Both the position numbers and the translations under genes were made by a program. A stretch of 64,000 bases of DNA from Fontibacterium abundans. GTDB lineage: Bacteria > Pseudomonadota > Alphaproteobacteria > Pelagibacterales > Pelagibacteraceae. Positions 52,443 through 60,916 of the stretch are shown here, piece by piece. The stretch lies in assembly GCA_965235095.1 (NCBI GenBank), contig OZ249405.1; one strand, written 5' to 3'. Each line of letters begins with the position of its first letter. Position 1 is the stretch's first letter. The notes under the pieces were generated by a model. That model saw only the letters and a program-made list of their open reading frames with translations. It did no database searches and was not told where the DNA came from.

Positions 52443-53183
52443 TCAAGCCATATACATTCCACCATTAACATGGATGGTTTCGCCTGTAATATAACTAGAA
52501 AGATCAGAAGCTAAGAAAAGAGCGCAATTAGCAATGTCGTTACCAGTACCTAATTTTCCCATTGGTATATTTTCTATAAGTTTTTTTTTAAATTCTTCAT
52601 TAATATTTTTAGTCATCTTTGTATCAATAAAACCTGGTGATATGCAATTTACTCTAATATTTTTTTTCGCATATTCTTTTGCAAGACTTTTTGACATTGC
52701 TACTATTCCTGCCTTAGCACTTGAATAGTTAGCCTGTCCAAAATTTCCTGTATGACCAACTATTGAACTAATATTAATTATAGATCCTGAATCTTGTTTC
52801 ATCATTGCTTTAATAGAATATTTACAAATCAAAAAAACAGCAGTTAAATTTATGTTAATTACTTTATTCCATTCTTCATCTGACATTCTAATTGCAAGAT
52901 TGTCTTTTGTGACGCCGGCATTATTAATGACTATGTCCAATCCTCCTAATTTCTCTTTTGCTTCTTTAACTAACTCTTCAATCTTTTGATGATTTTCTAA
53001 GTTAAAATTAGAAGTTTTAATTTTTGGAAAATTACTTTGTATAGTTTTAAGATTCTCTACATTTGTTCCGATAGTAAATATATCAGCTTCTAATTTATAA
53101 AAGCTCTCTAAAATAGACAGTCCAATTCCGGCGGTGCCTCCAGTTATAAAAACTTTTTTATTTTTTAAATTAATTAAATTCAT
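52443..53183 (-). CDS. fabG: 3-oxoacyl-ACP reductase
   Basis: 246 aa short-chain dehydrogenase/reductase. NADPH site ITGGTAGIGLS near 14, NNAGVTKDNLAIRM near 87, catalytic Ser-Tyr-Lys in ISSIVGHTG and YSSAKAGIVAMSKSLAKEYA, and CISPGFIDTKMT. It ends with the family motif GETIHVNGGMYM. Overlaps fabD by 14 bp. Second reaction of the elongation cycle. Confidence 0.96.
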   Translation of the reverse strand: MNLINLKNKKVFITGGTAGIGLSILESFYKLEADIFTIGTNVENLKTIQSNFPKIKTSNFNLENHQKIEELVKEAKEKLGGLDIVINNAGVTKDNLAIRMSDEEWNKVININLTAVFLICKYSIKAMMKQDSGSIINISSIVGHTGNFGQANYSSAKAGIVAMSKSLAKEYAKKNIRVNCISPGFIDTKMTKNINEEFKKKLIENIPMGKLGTGNDIANCALFLASDLSSYITGETIHVNGGMYMA

Positions 53184-54099
53184 TGAATTGAATTATATTA
53201 TCAATTGTAGTTGTTGTAAGTTCTTTTCCTATTCTTTTTATCATGCCTGTTAATGCTTTTCCCGGCCCTATTTCAATAAAATGCTTTACACTATTTTTTG
53301 CCATAAAATCTACAGATTCTCTCCATCTAACGTGATGGGTAATTTGTTTTGTAAGTAAAGAAGGTATTTCTTTAAAGTTATCAATTGTCTTGGCTGTAAC
53401 ATTAGAAACAATATTGATTTCTGGCTGTGAAAAATTTGTTTTTATTAAAATTTGACTCATCTTATCCGCTGAAGGTTGCATTAAAGAACAATGAAATGGA
53501 GCGCTTACTGGTAATAATATTGCTTTTTTACTATAGGTGTTTTTAAGATCCTCTACTATTTTATTAATCTTATCTTTATTTCCGCTTATAACTATCTGAC
53601 CTGGACAATTATCATTTGAAATTTCAGCAACTCCATCACTAGATTTATTTTTATTTATCACTTCATTTATCAAATCTACTTCCGCACCTAATACAGCTGC
53701 CATAACTCCAACATTTACTGGAACCGCTTCTTGCATCGATTTTCCTCTTTCTTTTAAAATTTTAGCACCATCTTTTAAAGTTAAAGAGTTTGAGCAAATC
53801 AATGAGGTGTATTCACCCAAAGAATGACCTGCAAAAAAACTATAGTCTTTTAAATCTTTTATTTTTTGTTTTTTTAAAGTTTTGTAAATAGCAACTCCTA
53901 CAGTCATTATGGCTGGCTGAGTGTTTTCCGTAAGGTCTAAGGTTTCTTTAGGTCCATTTAAAATAATATTTGATAATTTAAAACCTAAAGCATCATCAAC
54001 CTCATGAAAGACCTCTTTAGCTTCGCTAAAAGTGTCATAAAAATCTTTTCCCATACCAACATACTGAGAGCCCTGCCCTGGAAATACGATTGCTTTCAT
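53170..54099 (-). CDS. fabD: Malonyl-CoA:ACP transacylase
   Basis: 309 aa, loads malonyl groups onto ACP. Starts VFPGQGSQYVGMGKDFYD; the nucleophile Ser is in GHSLGEYTSLI near 92; later ISGNKDKINK near 171 and PVSAPFHCSLM near 198 with the catalytic His. First gene of the fabD-fabG-acpP-gmk string. Divergent from rpsF, 127 bp between starts. Confidence 0.97.
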   Translation of the reverse strand: MKAIVFPGQGSQYVGMGKDFYDTFSEAKEVFHEVDDALGFKLSNIILNGPKETLDLTENTQPAIMTVGVAIYKTLKKQKIKDLKDYSFFAGHSLGEYTSLICSNSLTLKDGAKILKERGKSMQEAVPVNVGVMAAVLGAEVDLINEVINKNKSSDGVAEISNDNCPGQIVISGNKDKINKIVEDLKNTYSKKAILLPVSAPFHCSLMQPSADKMSQILIKTNFSQPEINIVSNVTAKTIDNFKEIPSLLTKQITHHVRWRESVDFMAKNSVKHFIEIGPGKALTGMIKRIGKELTTTTIDNIIQFNEFN

Positions 54100-54133
54100 A
54101 ATTAAGTAAGTAATTATAACAAAATTAACACTG

Positions 54134-54162
54134 TTGTATTAAAAAAAAAAAAATTATATATT
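54134..54162 (+). promoter_or_regulatory. Promoter of the rpsF-rpsR-rplI operon
   Basis: TTGTAT (54134-54139), spacer of 17 bp containing a run of 13 adenines, TATATT (54157-54162). Transcription would begin near 54169, leaving a leader of about 58 nt. The A-tract in the spacer is a local bend candidate. Confidence 0.5.
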
Positions 54163-54190
54163 GCCCTGACTTTCTCGACTTTAATATTAA

Positions 54191-54216
54191 GGTTGGGATG
54201 CTAATTAAAAGCAACC
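54191..54216 (+). promoter_or_regulatory. Inverted repeat in the rpsF leader (possible S6 autoregulatory stem)
   Basis: GGTTG at 54191-54195 can pair with CAACC at 54212-54216, closing a 16-nt loop directly before the weak ribosome site of rpsF. In many bacteria an S6:S18 complex binds an rpsF leader RNA and represses it. The known bulged CCG signature of that motif is not evident, so this is only a candidate. Confidence 0.35.
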
Positions 54217-54226
54217 AAAAGATAGA

Positions 54227-54559
54227 ATGAATTATTACGAACATACCTACATAGCTTCTCAAAGCTTAAATAATAAAGACCTTTCTGATCTACATCAAAA
54301 AATTGAAGATCTAATAAAAAAAAATAAAGGAAAGATTGAAAAGAAAGAAAATTGGGGACTTAGACAATTAGCTTACCCGATTAAAAATTTTAAGAAAGGT
54401 TATTATACAAATTTATACTTTTCTGGAGAGCCAACAGCTATTCAAGAGCTAGAAAAGATTGAAAGAATTGATTCAAATATTTTAAGATTTATGACTATTA
54501 GAATAAAAAATATACCTGAAGAAAATTCAGAATTAGTTCAAAAAGAGGAGAGTAAATAA
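54227..54559 (+). CDS. rpsF: 30S ribosomal protein S6
   Basis: 110 aa. Starts MNYYEHTYIASQSLNNKDL and has the family core ENWGLRQLAYPIKNFKKGYYTNLYF near 44-68 and RIDSNILRFMTIRI near 84. It binds the 30S platform as a dimer with S18. Stop overlaps the rpsR start region by one base. C-terminal tail is acidic, as usual. Confidence 0.98.
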   Translation: MNYYEHTYIASQSLNNKDLSDLHQKIEDLIKKNKGKIEKKENWGLRQLAYPIKNFKKGYYTNLYFSGEPTAIQELEKIERIDSNILRFMTIRIKNIPEENSELVQKEESK

Positions 54560-54840
54560 TGAAAAGAAAAAATATTAAAAAAACTAAAAAGAATAATAAT
54601 TCAAATTTAATGCTTTTTCAAAAAGCGACCACTAAATTTACTAGAGACTGTCCTTTAAGTGGGAAAGATGCTCCTGTAATTAATTACAAAAATTTAAAGT
54701 TATTACAAAAATACATATCTGAGACTGGAAAGATGTTACCTAGTAGAATAACTTCGGTTTGTTATGCAAAACAAAAAGAGTTATCTAATGAAATAAAAAA
54801 AGCTAGAATATTAGCTTTATTACCATTTGTAGCGGATTAA
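54559..54840 (+). CDS. rpsR: 30S ribosomal protein S18
   Basis: 93 aa, basic. The core INYKNLKLLQKYISETGKMLPSRITSVCYAKQKELSNEIKKARILALLPF (split over residues 41-90) is diagnostic: DYKN..L..Y..E.GKI.P.R.TG pattern. A basic N-terminal extension of about 20 Lys/Asn-rich residues precedes it. Sits between rpsF and rplI in the normal order. Confidence 0.97.
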   Translation: MKRKNIKKTKKNNNSNLMLFQKATTKFTRDCPLSGKDAPVINYKNLKLLQKYISETGKMLPSRITSVCYAKQKELSNEIKKARILALLPFVAD

Positions 54841-54842
54841 TT

Positions 54843-55301
54843 ATGGAAGTTATACTTTTAGAAAATATTAAAAAATTAGGAAAAATTGGTAGCAAGGTAA
54901 AAGTTGCTAATGGTTTTGCTAGAAATTATCTTTTAAAAAAAAACAAAGCGCTAGTAGCGTCAAAAGAAAATTTAGCTATTTTTGAAAAAAGAAAAGATGA
55001 ACTAAACAAAAAAAATAATGATTTAAAAAATGACGCTGTAAAAATTCAAAAAGAAATTGATAAATTTGAATTAAAAATCACTAAAAATTCAATGGAGGGA
55101 GGAGCCTTATACGGTTCTCTAACGATAAAAGAAATTATCCAAAATTTAGAAACACATAATTTTAAAAATATTTCAGCAAATATGATTGAGCTTAAAGAGC
55201 AAATTAAAAAAATTGGTGACTATATAGTAATAATAAATTTACATGCAGATGTTCAGGCTTCAATAAAAGTAAAAGTTGTTTCGGTTGAAAAAATAGTTTA
55301 A
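54843..55301 (+). CDS. rplI: 50S ribosomal protein L9
   Basis: 152 aa. N-terminal rRNA-binding domain MEVILLENIKKLGKIGSKVKVANGFARNYL with the signature GxVxxVxxGYARNxL; then the long connecting helix (about 40-75) and the C-terminal domain with GALYGSLT near 96. L9 limits frameshifting on ribosomes. Starts 2 bp after rpsR. Followed by an 81-bp gap holding a DnaA box before dnaB. Confidence 0.97.
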   Translation: MEVILLENIKKLGKIGSKVKVANGFARNYLLKKNKALVASKENLAIFEKRKDELNKKNNDLKNDAVKIQKEIDKFELKITKNSMEGGALYGSLTIKEIIQNLETHNFKNISANMIELKEQIKKIGDYIVIINLHADVQASIKVKVVSVEKIV

Positions 55302-55317
55302 CTGCAAAGTTATTAAC

Positions 55318-55326
55318 TTATCCACA
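55318..55326 (+). promoter_or_regulatory. Perfect DnaA box upstream of dnaB
   Basis: TTATCCACA at 55318-55326 is identical to the consensus high-affinity DnaA box. A -10 like TATACT follows at 55349-55354 with no good -35, so the box lies at about -43 to -35 of the predicted start (about 55361). It could let DnaA control the replicative helicase gene. Confidence 0.6.
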
Positions 55327-55382
55327 TCATAAGAGTAAAAAATTATTCTATACTCATAACTTAAATAAATTTAAATGTTTCC

Positions 55383-56822
55383 ATGAGCGCGGAAAATATT
55401 AGAATTTTAAATACCACTAAAGAATTACCCAACAATATAGAGGCTGAACAAATAATATTAGGATCAATCCTAGTAAATAACGAAATATTTGACGAAATCT
55501 CTACTATTGTTAATGAAAATATATTTTTTGATCCAGTTCATCAAAAAATATTTCATTATTTAAATAAATTAATCAGCAAGGGGTTACTTGCAAGTCCAAT
55601 CACTTTAAAAAATTATCTAGAAAATGAACAGTCATTAAAAGAATTAGGTGGCAATGAATATATTGCAAAACTTACGAGACTTTCCACTTCTGCTTTTCAA
55701 GCTAAAGACTATGCTAAAGTAATTTATGATCTTCATTTGAGAAGAAAACTGATTGAATTATCTGAGAACACATTAACAGAGGCTAATAATAAAAATTTAG
55801 AATATACGGCTGAACAATTAATAGAAGGAACAGAAAAAAAACTTTTTGATCTTGCTGAACGAGGCAAATTTGACAGATCATATATGTCGTTTGAAAAAGC
55901 TCTTGGCGAAACTGTCGATATGGCCATGCGTGCCTTTAAGAATGACGAAGGTATAGTTGGAGTGCCAACAGGTCTTCGTGATTTAGATGAAAGGCTTGGT
56001 GGAATGCACAAAGGAGATCTAGTTATCATCGCTGGAAGACCTTCTATGGGAAAGACTGCTCTTGCAACTAACATCGCTTTTCATGCTGCAAAAAAAATTA
56101 TGGAAAAAAAAGAAGGAAAGTCTTCTGTTGCTTTTTTTTCTTTAGAAATGTCATCTGAGCAATTATCAACTAGAATATTAGCTGAACAATCAAGAATTAG
56201 ATCAAATGATATAAGAAGAGGAAAAATTACTCAGGAAGATTTAGAAAAATTTATCGAAGCTTCAAAAAATATTAATGATCTTCCACTTTATATCGATGAA
56301 ACCCCTGCAATTAAAATTTCTACATTAGCAAATAGAGCACGAAGAATTAAAAGACTTCATGGTTTAGATTTAATTGTAGTCGACTATATACAGCTAATGA
56401 CTACTGGAAATTTTAAATACGAAGGTAGAGTTCAAGAAATTGGAGAAATAACTCAAGGTCTAAAAGCTCTAGCAAAGGAACTAAGTGTTCCTGTTTTAGC
56501 TTTGTCTCAATTATCTCGTGCTGTTGAGCAAAGAGATGATAAACGACCTCAACTATCAGATCTAAGAGAGTCTGGTTCTATCGAGCAAGATGCCGATGTA
56601 GTTATGTTTGTATATCGACCAGAATATTATTTAGAGAAAAGCGAACCTCAAGCTGGAACGGCAGAACATATAACATGGCAAGAAAAAATGAGCCAAGTCC
56701 ACAATCAGGCACTAGTAATAATTGGTAAACAAAGACATGGCCCTACAGGTATAATTAATTTAGAGTTTGAAAGCGCTTATACTAAGTTTAAAGATGCAAA
56801 TAATATAAAATTTGATAATTAA
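55383..56822 (+). CDS. dnaB: Replicative DNA helicase
   Basis: 479 aa hexameric 5'-3' helicase. N-terminal domain starts at NNIEAEQIILGSILVNNEIF (about 18-37). The RecA-like domain has Walker A GRPSMGKTAL near 220, FFSLEMSSEQLSTRI near 250, Walker B DLIVVDYIQLM near 333, LSQLSRAVEQRDDKRPQLSDLRESGSIEQDAD near 380 and the arginine finger region. Length normal, no intein. Precedes alr by 6 bp. Confidence 0.98.
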   Translation: MSAENIRILNTTKELPNNIEAEQIILGSILVNNEIFDEISTIVNENIFFDPVHQKIFHYLNKLISKGLLASPITLKNYLENEQSLKELGGNEYIAKLTRLSTSAFQAKDYAKVIYDLHLRRKLIELSENTLTEANNKNLEYTAEQLIEGTEKKLFDLAERGKFDRSYMSFEKALGETVDMAMRAFKNDEGIVGVPTGLRDLDERLGGMHKGDLVIIAGRPSMGKTALATNIAFHAAKKIMEKKEGKSSVAFFSLEMSSEQLSTRILAEQSRIRSNDIRRGKITQEDLEKFIEASKNINDLPLYIDETPAIKISTLANRARRIKRLHGLDLIVVDYIQLMTTGNFKYEGRVQEIGEITQGLKALAKELSVPVLALSQLSRAVEQRDDKRPQLSDLRESGSIEQDADVVMFVYRPEYYLEKSEPQAGTAEHITWQEKMSQVHNQALVIIGKQRHGPTGIINLEFESAYTKFKDANNIKFDN

Positions 56823-56828
56823 CCATGA

Positions 56829-57911
56829 ATGCAATATTCGCATTCAAAATTAACTATAAATTTAAATAATATTAAAAATAATCTTAATATTATCAAAAAA
56901 TTTTCAAAAACGTCTATTTGTCCAGTTATTAAAGCTAATGCTTATGGTCTTGGCGATGTCCAAATTGCAAAATTTTTAATTAAAAATAAATGTAAAGATT
57001 TCTGGGTTGCAAATATCTCTGAAGCCATAAAAATAAAAAAAAATATATCAAATATTAATATTTATGTAGCAAATGGATTAAACAAAAATGAAGAACAGAT
57101 ATTCTTTAAAAATAAATTTATACCTATTCTTAATACTTATGAACAATTTAAAAAATGGACAAATTTTTTAAATAAAAAAAAATCTTTTAATAAATTAGCT
57201 ATTCAAGTTGATACAGGAATGTGCAGATCTGGAATGCAGGATGAAGAAATTTTAAAAATATATAACGAACGATCAATAATTAAAAAATTTAAAGAAGTTA
57301 TAATATATACTCACCTTGCAAGCGCTGATGAGAAAAAAAGTAAATATAACATGATTCAAAAAAATAGATTTTTAAAAATAAAATCAATGTTTAATTTTCC
57401 AAATTGTAAATTCAGTCTAGCTGCTTCAGGGGGGATATTTTTAGGAAAAGAATATCATTTTGATATAGTGAGACCCGGAATTGCTTTATATGGTGGAAAA
57501 TTATTTTTTAATAAAAGATTAAAAAATGTAGTCTCTTTGACATCTCCTGTTATTCAAATAAATCGTCTTAAAAAAGGTGAGACCGCAGGTTACAATCAAA
57601 GCTACAAAGCAAAAAAAAATATAGTAACAGCTACCATTCCCCTTGGATATGCTGATGGTGTTAAAATCAAAATATCAAATATAGGCCATGTATTTTATAA
57701 AAATATCAAACTTCCAATGATCGCAAGAATATCCATGGATTTAATGATAGTTGATGTTACTAGAGTTAAAAATAAAATTAAAATTGGGAATTATTTAGAA
57801 GTGTTTGGGAAAAATTTAAATTTAGATGGTTTTGCAAAAGTGTCTGAAACTTCTCCTTATGATATTATTACATCCGTCTCTGAAAGATGTGAAAGAGTGT
57901 ACATTAATTAA
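56829..57911 (+). CDS. alr: Alanine racemase
   Basis: 360 aa PLP enzyme that makes D-alanine for peptidoglycan. The PLP lysine is in CPVIKANAYGLGD near 35; VDTGMCRSGM near 127; FDIVRPGIALYGG near 217; the second catalytic Tyr in AGYNQSYKA near 255 and SMDLMIVDVT near 300. An ATG at 56825 is in another frame. Located between dnaB and the RND exporter; dnaB-alr is a usual alphaproteobacterial pair. Confidence 0.95.
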   Translation: MQYSHSKLTINLNNIKNNLNIIKKFSKTSICPVIKANAYGLGDVQIAKFLIKNKCKDFWVANISEAIKIKKNISNINIYVANGLNKNEEQIFFKNKFIPILNTYEQFKKWTNFLNKKKSFNKLAIQVDTGMCRSGMQDEEILKIYNERSIIKKFKEVIIYTHLASADEKKSKYNMIQKNRFLKIKSMFNFPNCKFSLAASGGIFLGKEYHFDIVRPGIALYGGKLFFNKRLKNVVSLTSPVIQINRLKKGETAGYNQSYKAKKNIVTATIPLGYADGVKIKISNIGHVFYKNIKLPMIARISMDLMIVDVTRVKNKIKIGNYLEVFGKNLNLDGFAKVSETSPYDIITSVSERCERVYIN

Positions 57912-57913
57912 AA

Positions 57914-60370
57914 ATGAATTTTATAAATCAACTTTATAAAAAATTTTTAGAAAGACCTAAATTAATACTTGTTGCATTAATAATAATATTTTCGTTTTCT
58001 GTTTATAATGCAAAAAATTTTCAGTTAGACGCATCAGCAGATTCTTTGTTGTTGGAAAATGATCCTGATCTAAATTACTTAAGATCTGTAAATGAACGTT
58101 ATTCATCTGAAGATTTTTTTGTAATTACATATTCTCCTAAAAAAAAAATTAATGAGGAAAGTCTTAATGAATTAAAAAAATTTGTTAATGAAATTAATAA
58201 TATAAAATGGGTAAGCAAAAGCATAAGTGTTTTAAATGCTCCTTTATTTGAAAGTTCTGATCTACCCTTAATAGAAAAGATTAAAAATATTCAATACATA
58301 GTTACACCAGGCATTGAAATTAATAGAGCTTTAAATGAATTAAAAAATAGTCCGGTATATAAAAAATTAATAATAAATGAAGAGGCCACAACTTTTGGTA
58401 TTGTTGTCTATATTAAAGATAATAAAGAATATTTATCTGCTCTAAAAACAAATAAAAATTTTCTAGACAAACAACAGAATAATAAACTTTCAGAAAAAGA
58501 TTTAAAAGACTTTGAGGCCCACAATAAAATTTTAGAAAAACTTAAAAAAGAACATAATAAAAATTTAGAATTTTATAATATTGAGATTAGATCGCATATT
58601 TCAAAATATAAAAACATAGCAGATATTAATCTTTCTGGAATCCCTATGATAGCCGATGACTTGATATCTTTTATAAAAAAGGACATCACTGTTTTCGGTT
58701 CAGGTGTTTTTATTTTTATTATAATAACTTTATGGTTTATTTTTAGAGACATTCGATGGGTAATCTTCCCGCTTCTAAGTTGTCTTTTATCTATTGCTAT
58801 AATGGTTGGAATGTTAGGTTATTTAAATTGGAAGGTAACAGTAATATCTTCTAATTTTATTTCGATAATGCTTATTCTTACAATGGAAATAAATATTCAC
58901 TACGTTGAAAGATATAAACAGCTGCAAGCAGAATTTCCAAAAAAAAAAGAAAATTATCTTACTTATCTAACTACAACAAAAATTTTTACCCCAATACTGT
59001 ATGCGGTTTTAACAACTGCATTTGCATTCTTATCACTTATTTTTTGCGATATTAAACCAGTTATAGATTTTGGATGGATGATGACTCTTGGTTTATTTAT
59101 TTCGTTATTTGTATCAATGATTTTGCTACCTTATTTAATTATTAAATTTAAACCAAAAGCAACGCCCATTCACGAAAGTAAAGAATCAAAATTAGCACAG
59201 ATATTTTGCTCTATAGGTTTAAATCAACGATTTTTAGTTTTGGCATTTTCATCAATTATTTTAATTTTAAGTATTTATGGACTGACAAAATTAAAAGTTG
59301 AAAATAGTTTTATTAACTACTTTGATAAAAAAACTGAAATATATCAAGGTATGAAGTTAATTGATGAAAAATTAGGTGGCACGACTCCTTTAGAAATTAT
59401 TTTAAAATTTAAAGACTCAGACAGTAAGAGCAACAAGAATGATGATGATTTTTTTCAAGGCTCTGACTCAAATGAATACAAAGATAGTTATTGGTTTACT
59501 AATTTTAGAGTAAATAACATTATTAATGTTCATCAATATTTAGAAACATTGCCTGAGATAGGGAAAGTTTTATCTTTTTATTCAGTTTTACAATTAGGTG
59601 AAAAGATTAATGATAATAAAAAATTAGGACCTCTAGAAATGGCAATTTTATATAGTAAATTACCTGAAGATATCAAAAAAAGTATAGTTACGCCTTATGT
59701 TTCAATTGAAAATAATGAAGCAAGAATTTCACTTAGAATAATAGATTCTAACCCCAATCTTAATAGAAAAGAACTTTTAATAAAAATTCAAAAAGACTTA
59801 GAAGAAAAATTAAAGCTTAATAAAGATGAATTTAAAATTACAGGAATATTAGTAATATTTAATAACTTGCTGCAAAGTTTATTTGATTCACAAATTAAAA
59901 CTTTAGGAATAACCTTTGCGGGGATTTTTATTTTACTGTTAATATTATTTAAATCATTATCTTGGTCTATTGTGGCTGCGATTCCAAATTTTACTGCCGC
60001 TTTATTTATTTTAGGAAGTTTAGGGTTATTTAATATTCCTTTGGATATGATGACAATAACTATTGCATCTATTACCGTTGGAATAGCTATTGATAATAGC
60101 ATTCACTACATTTATCGCTTTAGAGAAGAATACAAAAAAAACAAAAATTATAAAAAAACTATTGAAATTTGTCACAAATCTGTTGGCAAGGCGATAGTCA
60201 ATGCCTCATTAACTATAGTCTTTGGATTTTCAATATTAATATTTTCTAACTTTATCCCTTCGATTTATTTTGGAATTTTTACTGGTTTAGCAATGTTAAC
60301 AGCTATGACGCTTGTGTTAACTTTAATGCCACAGTTAATTGCAATTATAAAACCATTTAAGAATGGATAA
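57914..60370 (+). CDS. RND-superfamily (MMPL/COG1033-type) exporter
   Basis: 818 aa. One N-terminal helix, a periplasmic domain (about 35-245) starting LDASADSLLLENDPDL, five or more helices (about 250-420), a second periplasmic domain (about 445-650) and a final helix bundle (655-812). The two halves are related, as in RND exporters. Closest in layout to COG1033/HpnN-type proteins that move lipids such as hopanoids; the cargo is unknown. It stands where radA usually lies in alphaproteobacteria, between alr and cvpA. Overlaps cvpA by 8 bp. Confidence 0.85.
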   Translation: MNFINQLYKKFLERPKLILVALIIIFSFSVYNAKNFQLDASADSLLLENDPDLNYLRSVNERYSSEDFFVITYSPKKKINEESLNELKKFVNEINNIKWVSKSISVLNAPLFESSDLPLIEKIKNIQYIVTPGIEINRALNELKNSPVYKKLIINEEATTFGIVVYIKDNKEYLSALKTNKNFLDKQQNNKLSEKDLKDFEAHNKILEKLKKEHNKNLEFYNIEIRSHISKYKNIADINLSGIPMIADDLISFIKKDITVFGSGVFIFIIITLWFIFRDIRWVIFPLLSCLLSIAIMVGMLGYLNWKVTVISSNFISIMLILTMEINIHYVERYKQLQAEFPKKKENYLTYLTTTKIFTPILYAVLTTAFAFLSLIFCDIKPVIDFGWMMTLGLFISLFVSMILLPYLIIKFKPKATPIHESKESKLAQIFCSIGLNQRFLVLAFSSIILILSIYGLTKLKVENSFINYFDKKTEIYQGMKLIDEKLGGTTPLEIILKFKDSDSKSNKNDDDFFQGSDSNEYKDSYWFTNFRVNNIINVHQYLETLPEIGKVLSFYSVLQLGEKINDNKKLGPLEMAILYSKLPEDIKKSIVTPYVSIENNEARISLRIIDSNPNLNRKELLIKIQKDLEEKLKLNKDEFKITGILVIFNNLLQSLFDSQIKTLGITFAGIFILLLILFKSLSWSIVAAIPNFTAALFILGSLGLFNIPLDMMTITIASITVGIAIDNSIHYIYRFREEYKKNKNYKKTIEICHKSVGKAIVNASLTIVFGFSILIFSNFIPSIYFGIFTGLAMLTAMTLVLTLMPQLIAIIKPFKNG

Positions 60371-60911
60371 TTTTTTAAATTTTTTTCAATCCAATAAAAT
60401 AAATATATTTGATGTCATTGTAGCTATAATAATTCTCTTTAATTTAATATCTTCACTTAAAAAAGGATTTGTATTGAGTTTGATTTATTTTTTAAAATGG
60501 ATCATTGCTTTTATAATAGCAAAATTTTCAATTCCATACGCTCTGCCTTATGTTAGTGAAATAATTGAAAATGAATCGACAGCTCGAACAGTAGCTGGCG
60601 TAACTGTATTTTTATTAAGCCTATTCTTAATTATAGTCTTGGGCAAAGCGATGGGAAAATCTTTAAAATGGGCCGGTTTAGGAGGAATTGATAAATTATT
60701 TGGTTTTATTTTTGGAGGGATTACGGGGTACTTTTATTGTGTTATAATACTGAGTCTATCTAATTATATTTACCTATATGATAAGTGGCCTCCCTATCTC
60801 AAAAACGGGTCTTCTTACAATGCTATTGAATATGGACGAAAATTATTTGACGAAAAAATTCTATTTAGTGACGAATACATCGATAAGACGAAAAAGAAAT
60901 TAAAAAAATAA
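60363..60911 (+). CDS. cvpA: CvpA-family membrane protein
   Basis: 182 aa, four predicted helices (about 18-37, 43-66, 80-103, 115-140). The family core DVIVAIIILFNLISSLKKGFVLSLIYFLKWI (split at 18-48) and GGIDKLFGFIFGGITGYFYC near 110 are clear. CvpA is linked to envelope homeostasis and colicin V export in E. coli; its molecular action is not settled. It precedes purF by 5 bp, as in E. coli and many alphaproteobacteria. Confidence 0.9.
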   Translation: MDNFLNFFQSNKINIFDVIVAIIILFNLISSLKKGFVLSLIYFLKWIIAFIIAKFSIPYALPYVSEIIENESTARTVAGVTVFLLSLFLIIVLGKAMGKSLKWAGLGGIDKLFGFIFGGITGYFYCVIILSLSNYIYLYDKWPPYLKNGSSYNAIEYGRKLFDEKILFSDEYIDKTKKKLKK

Positions 60912-60916
60912 TTTTT

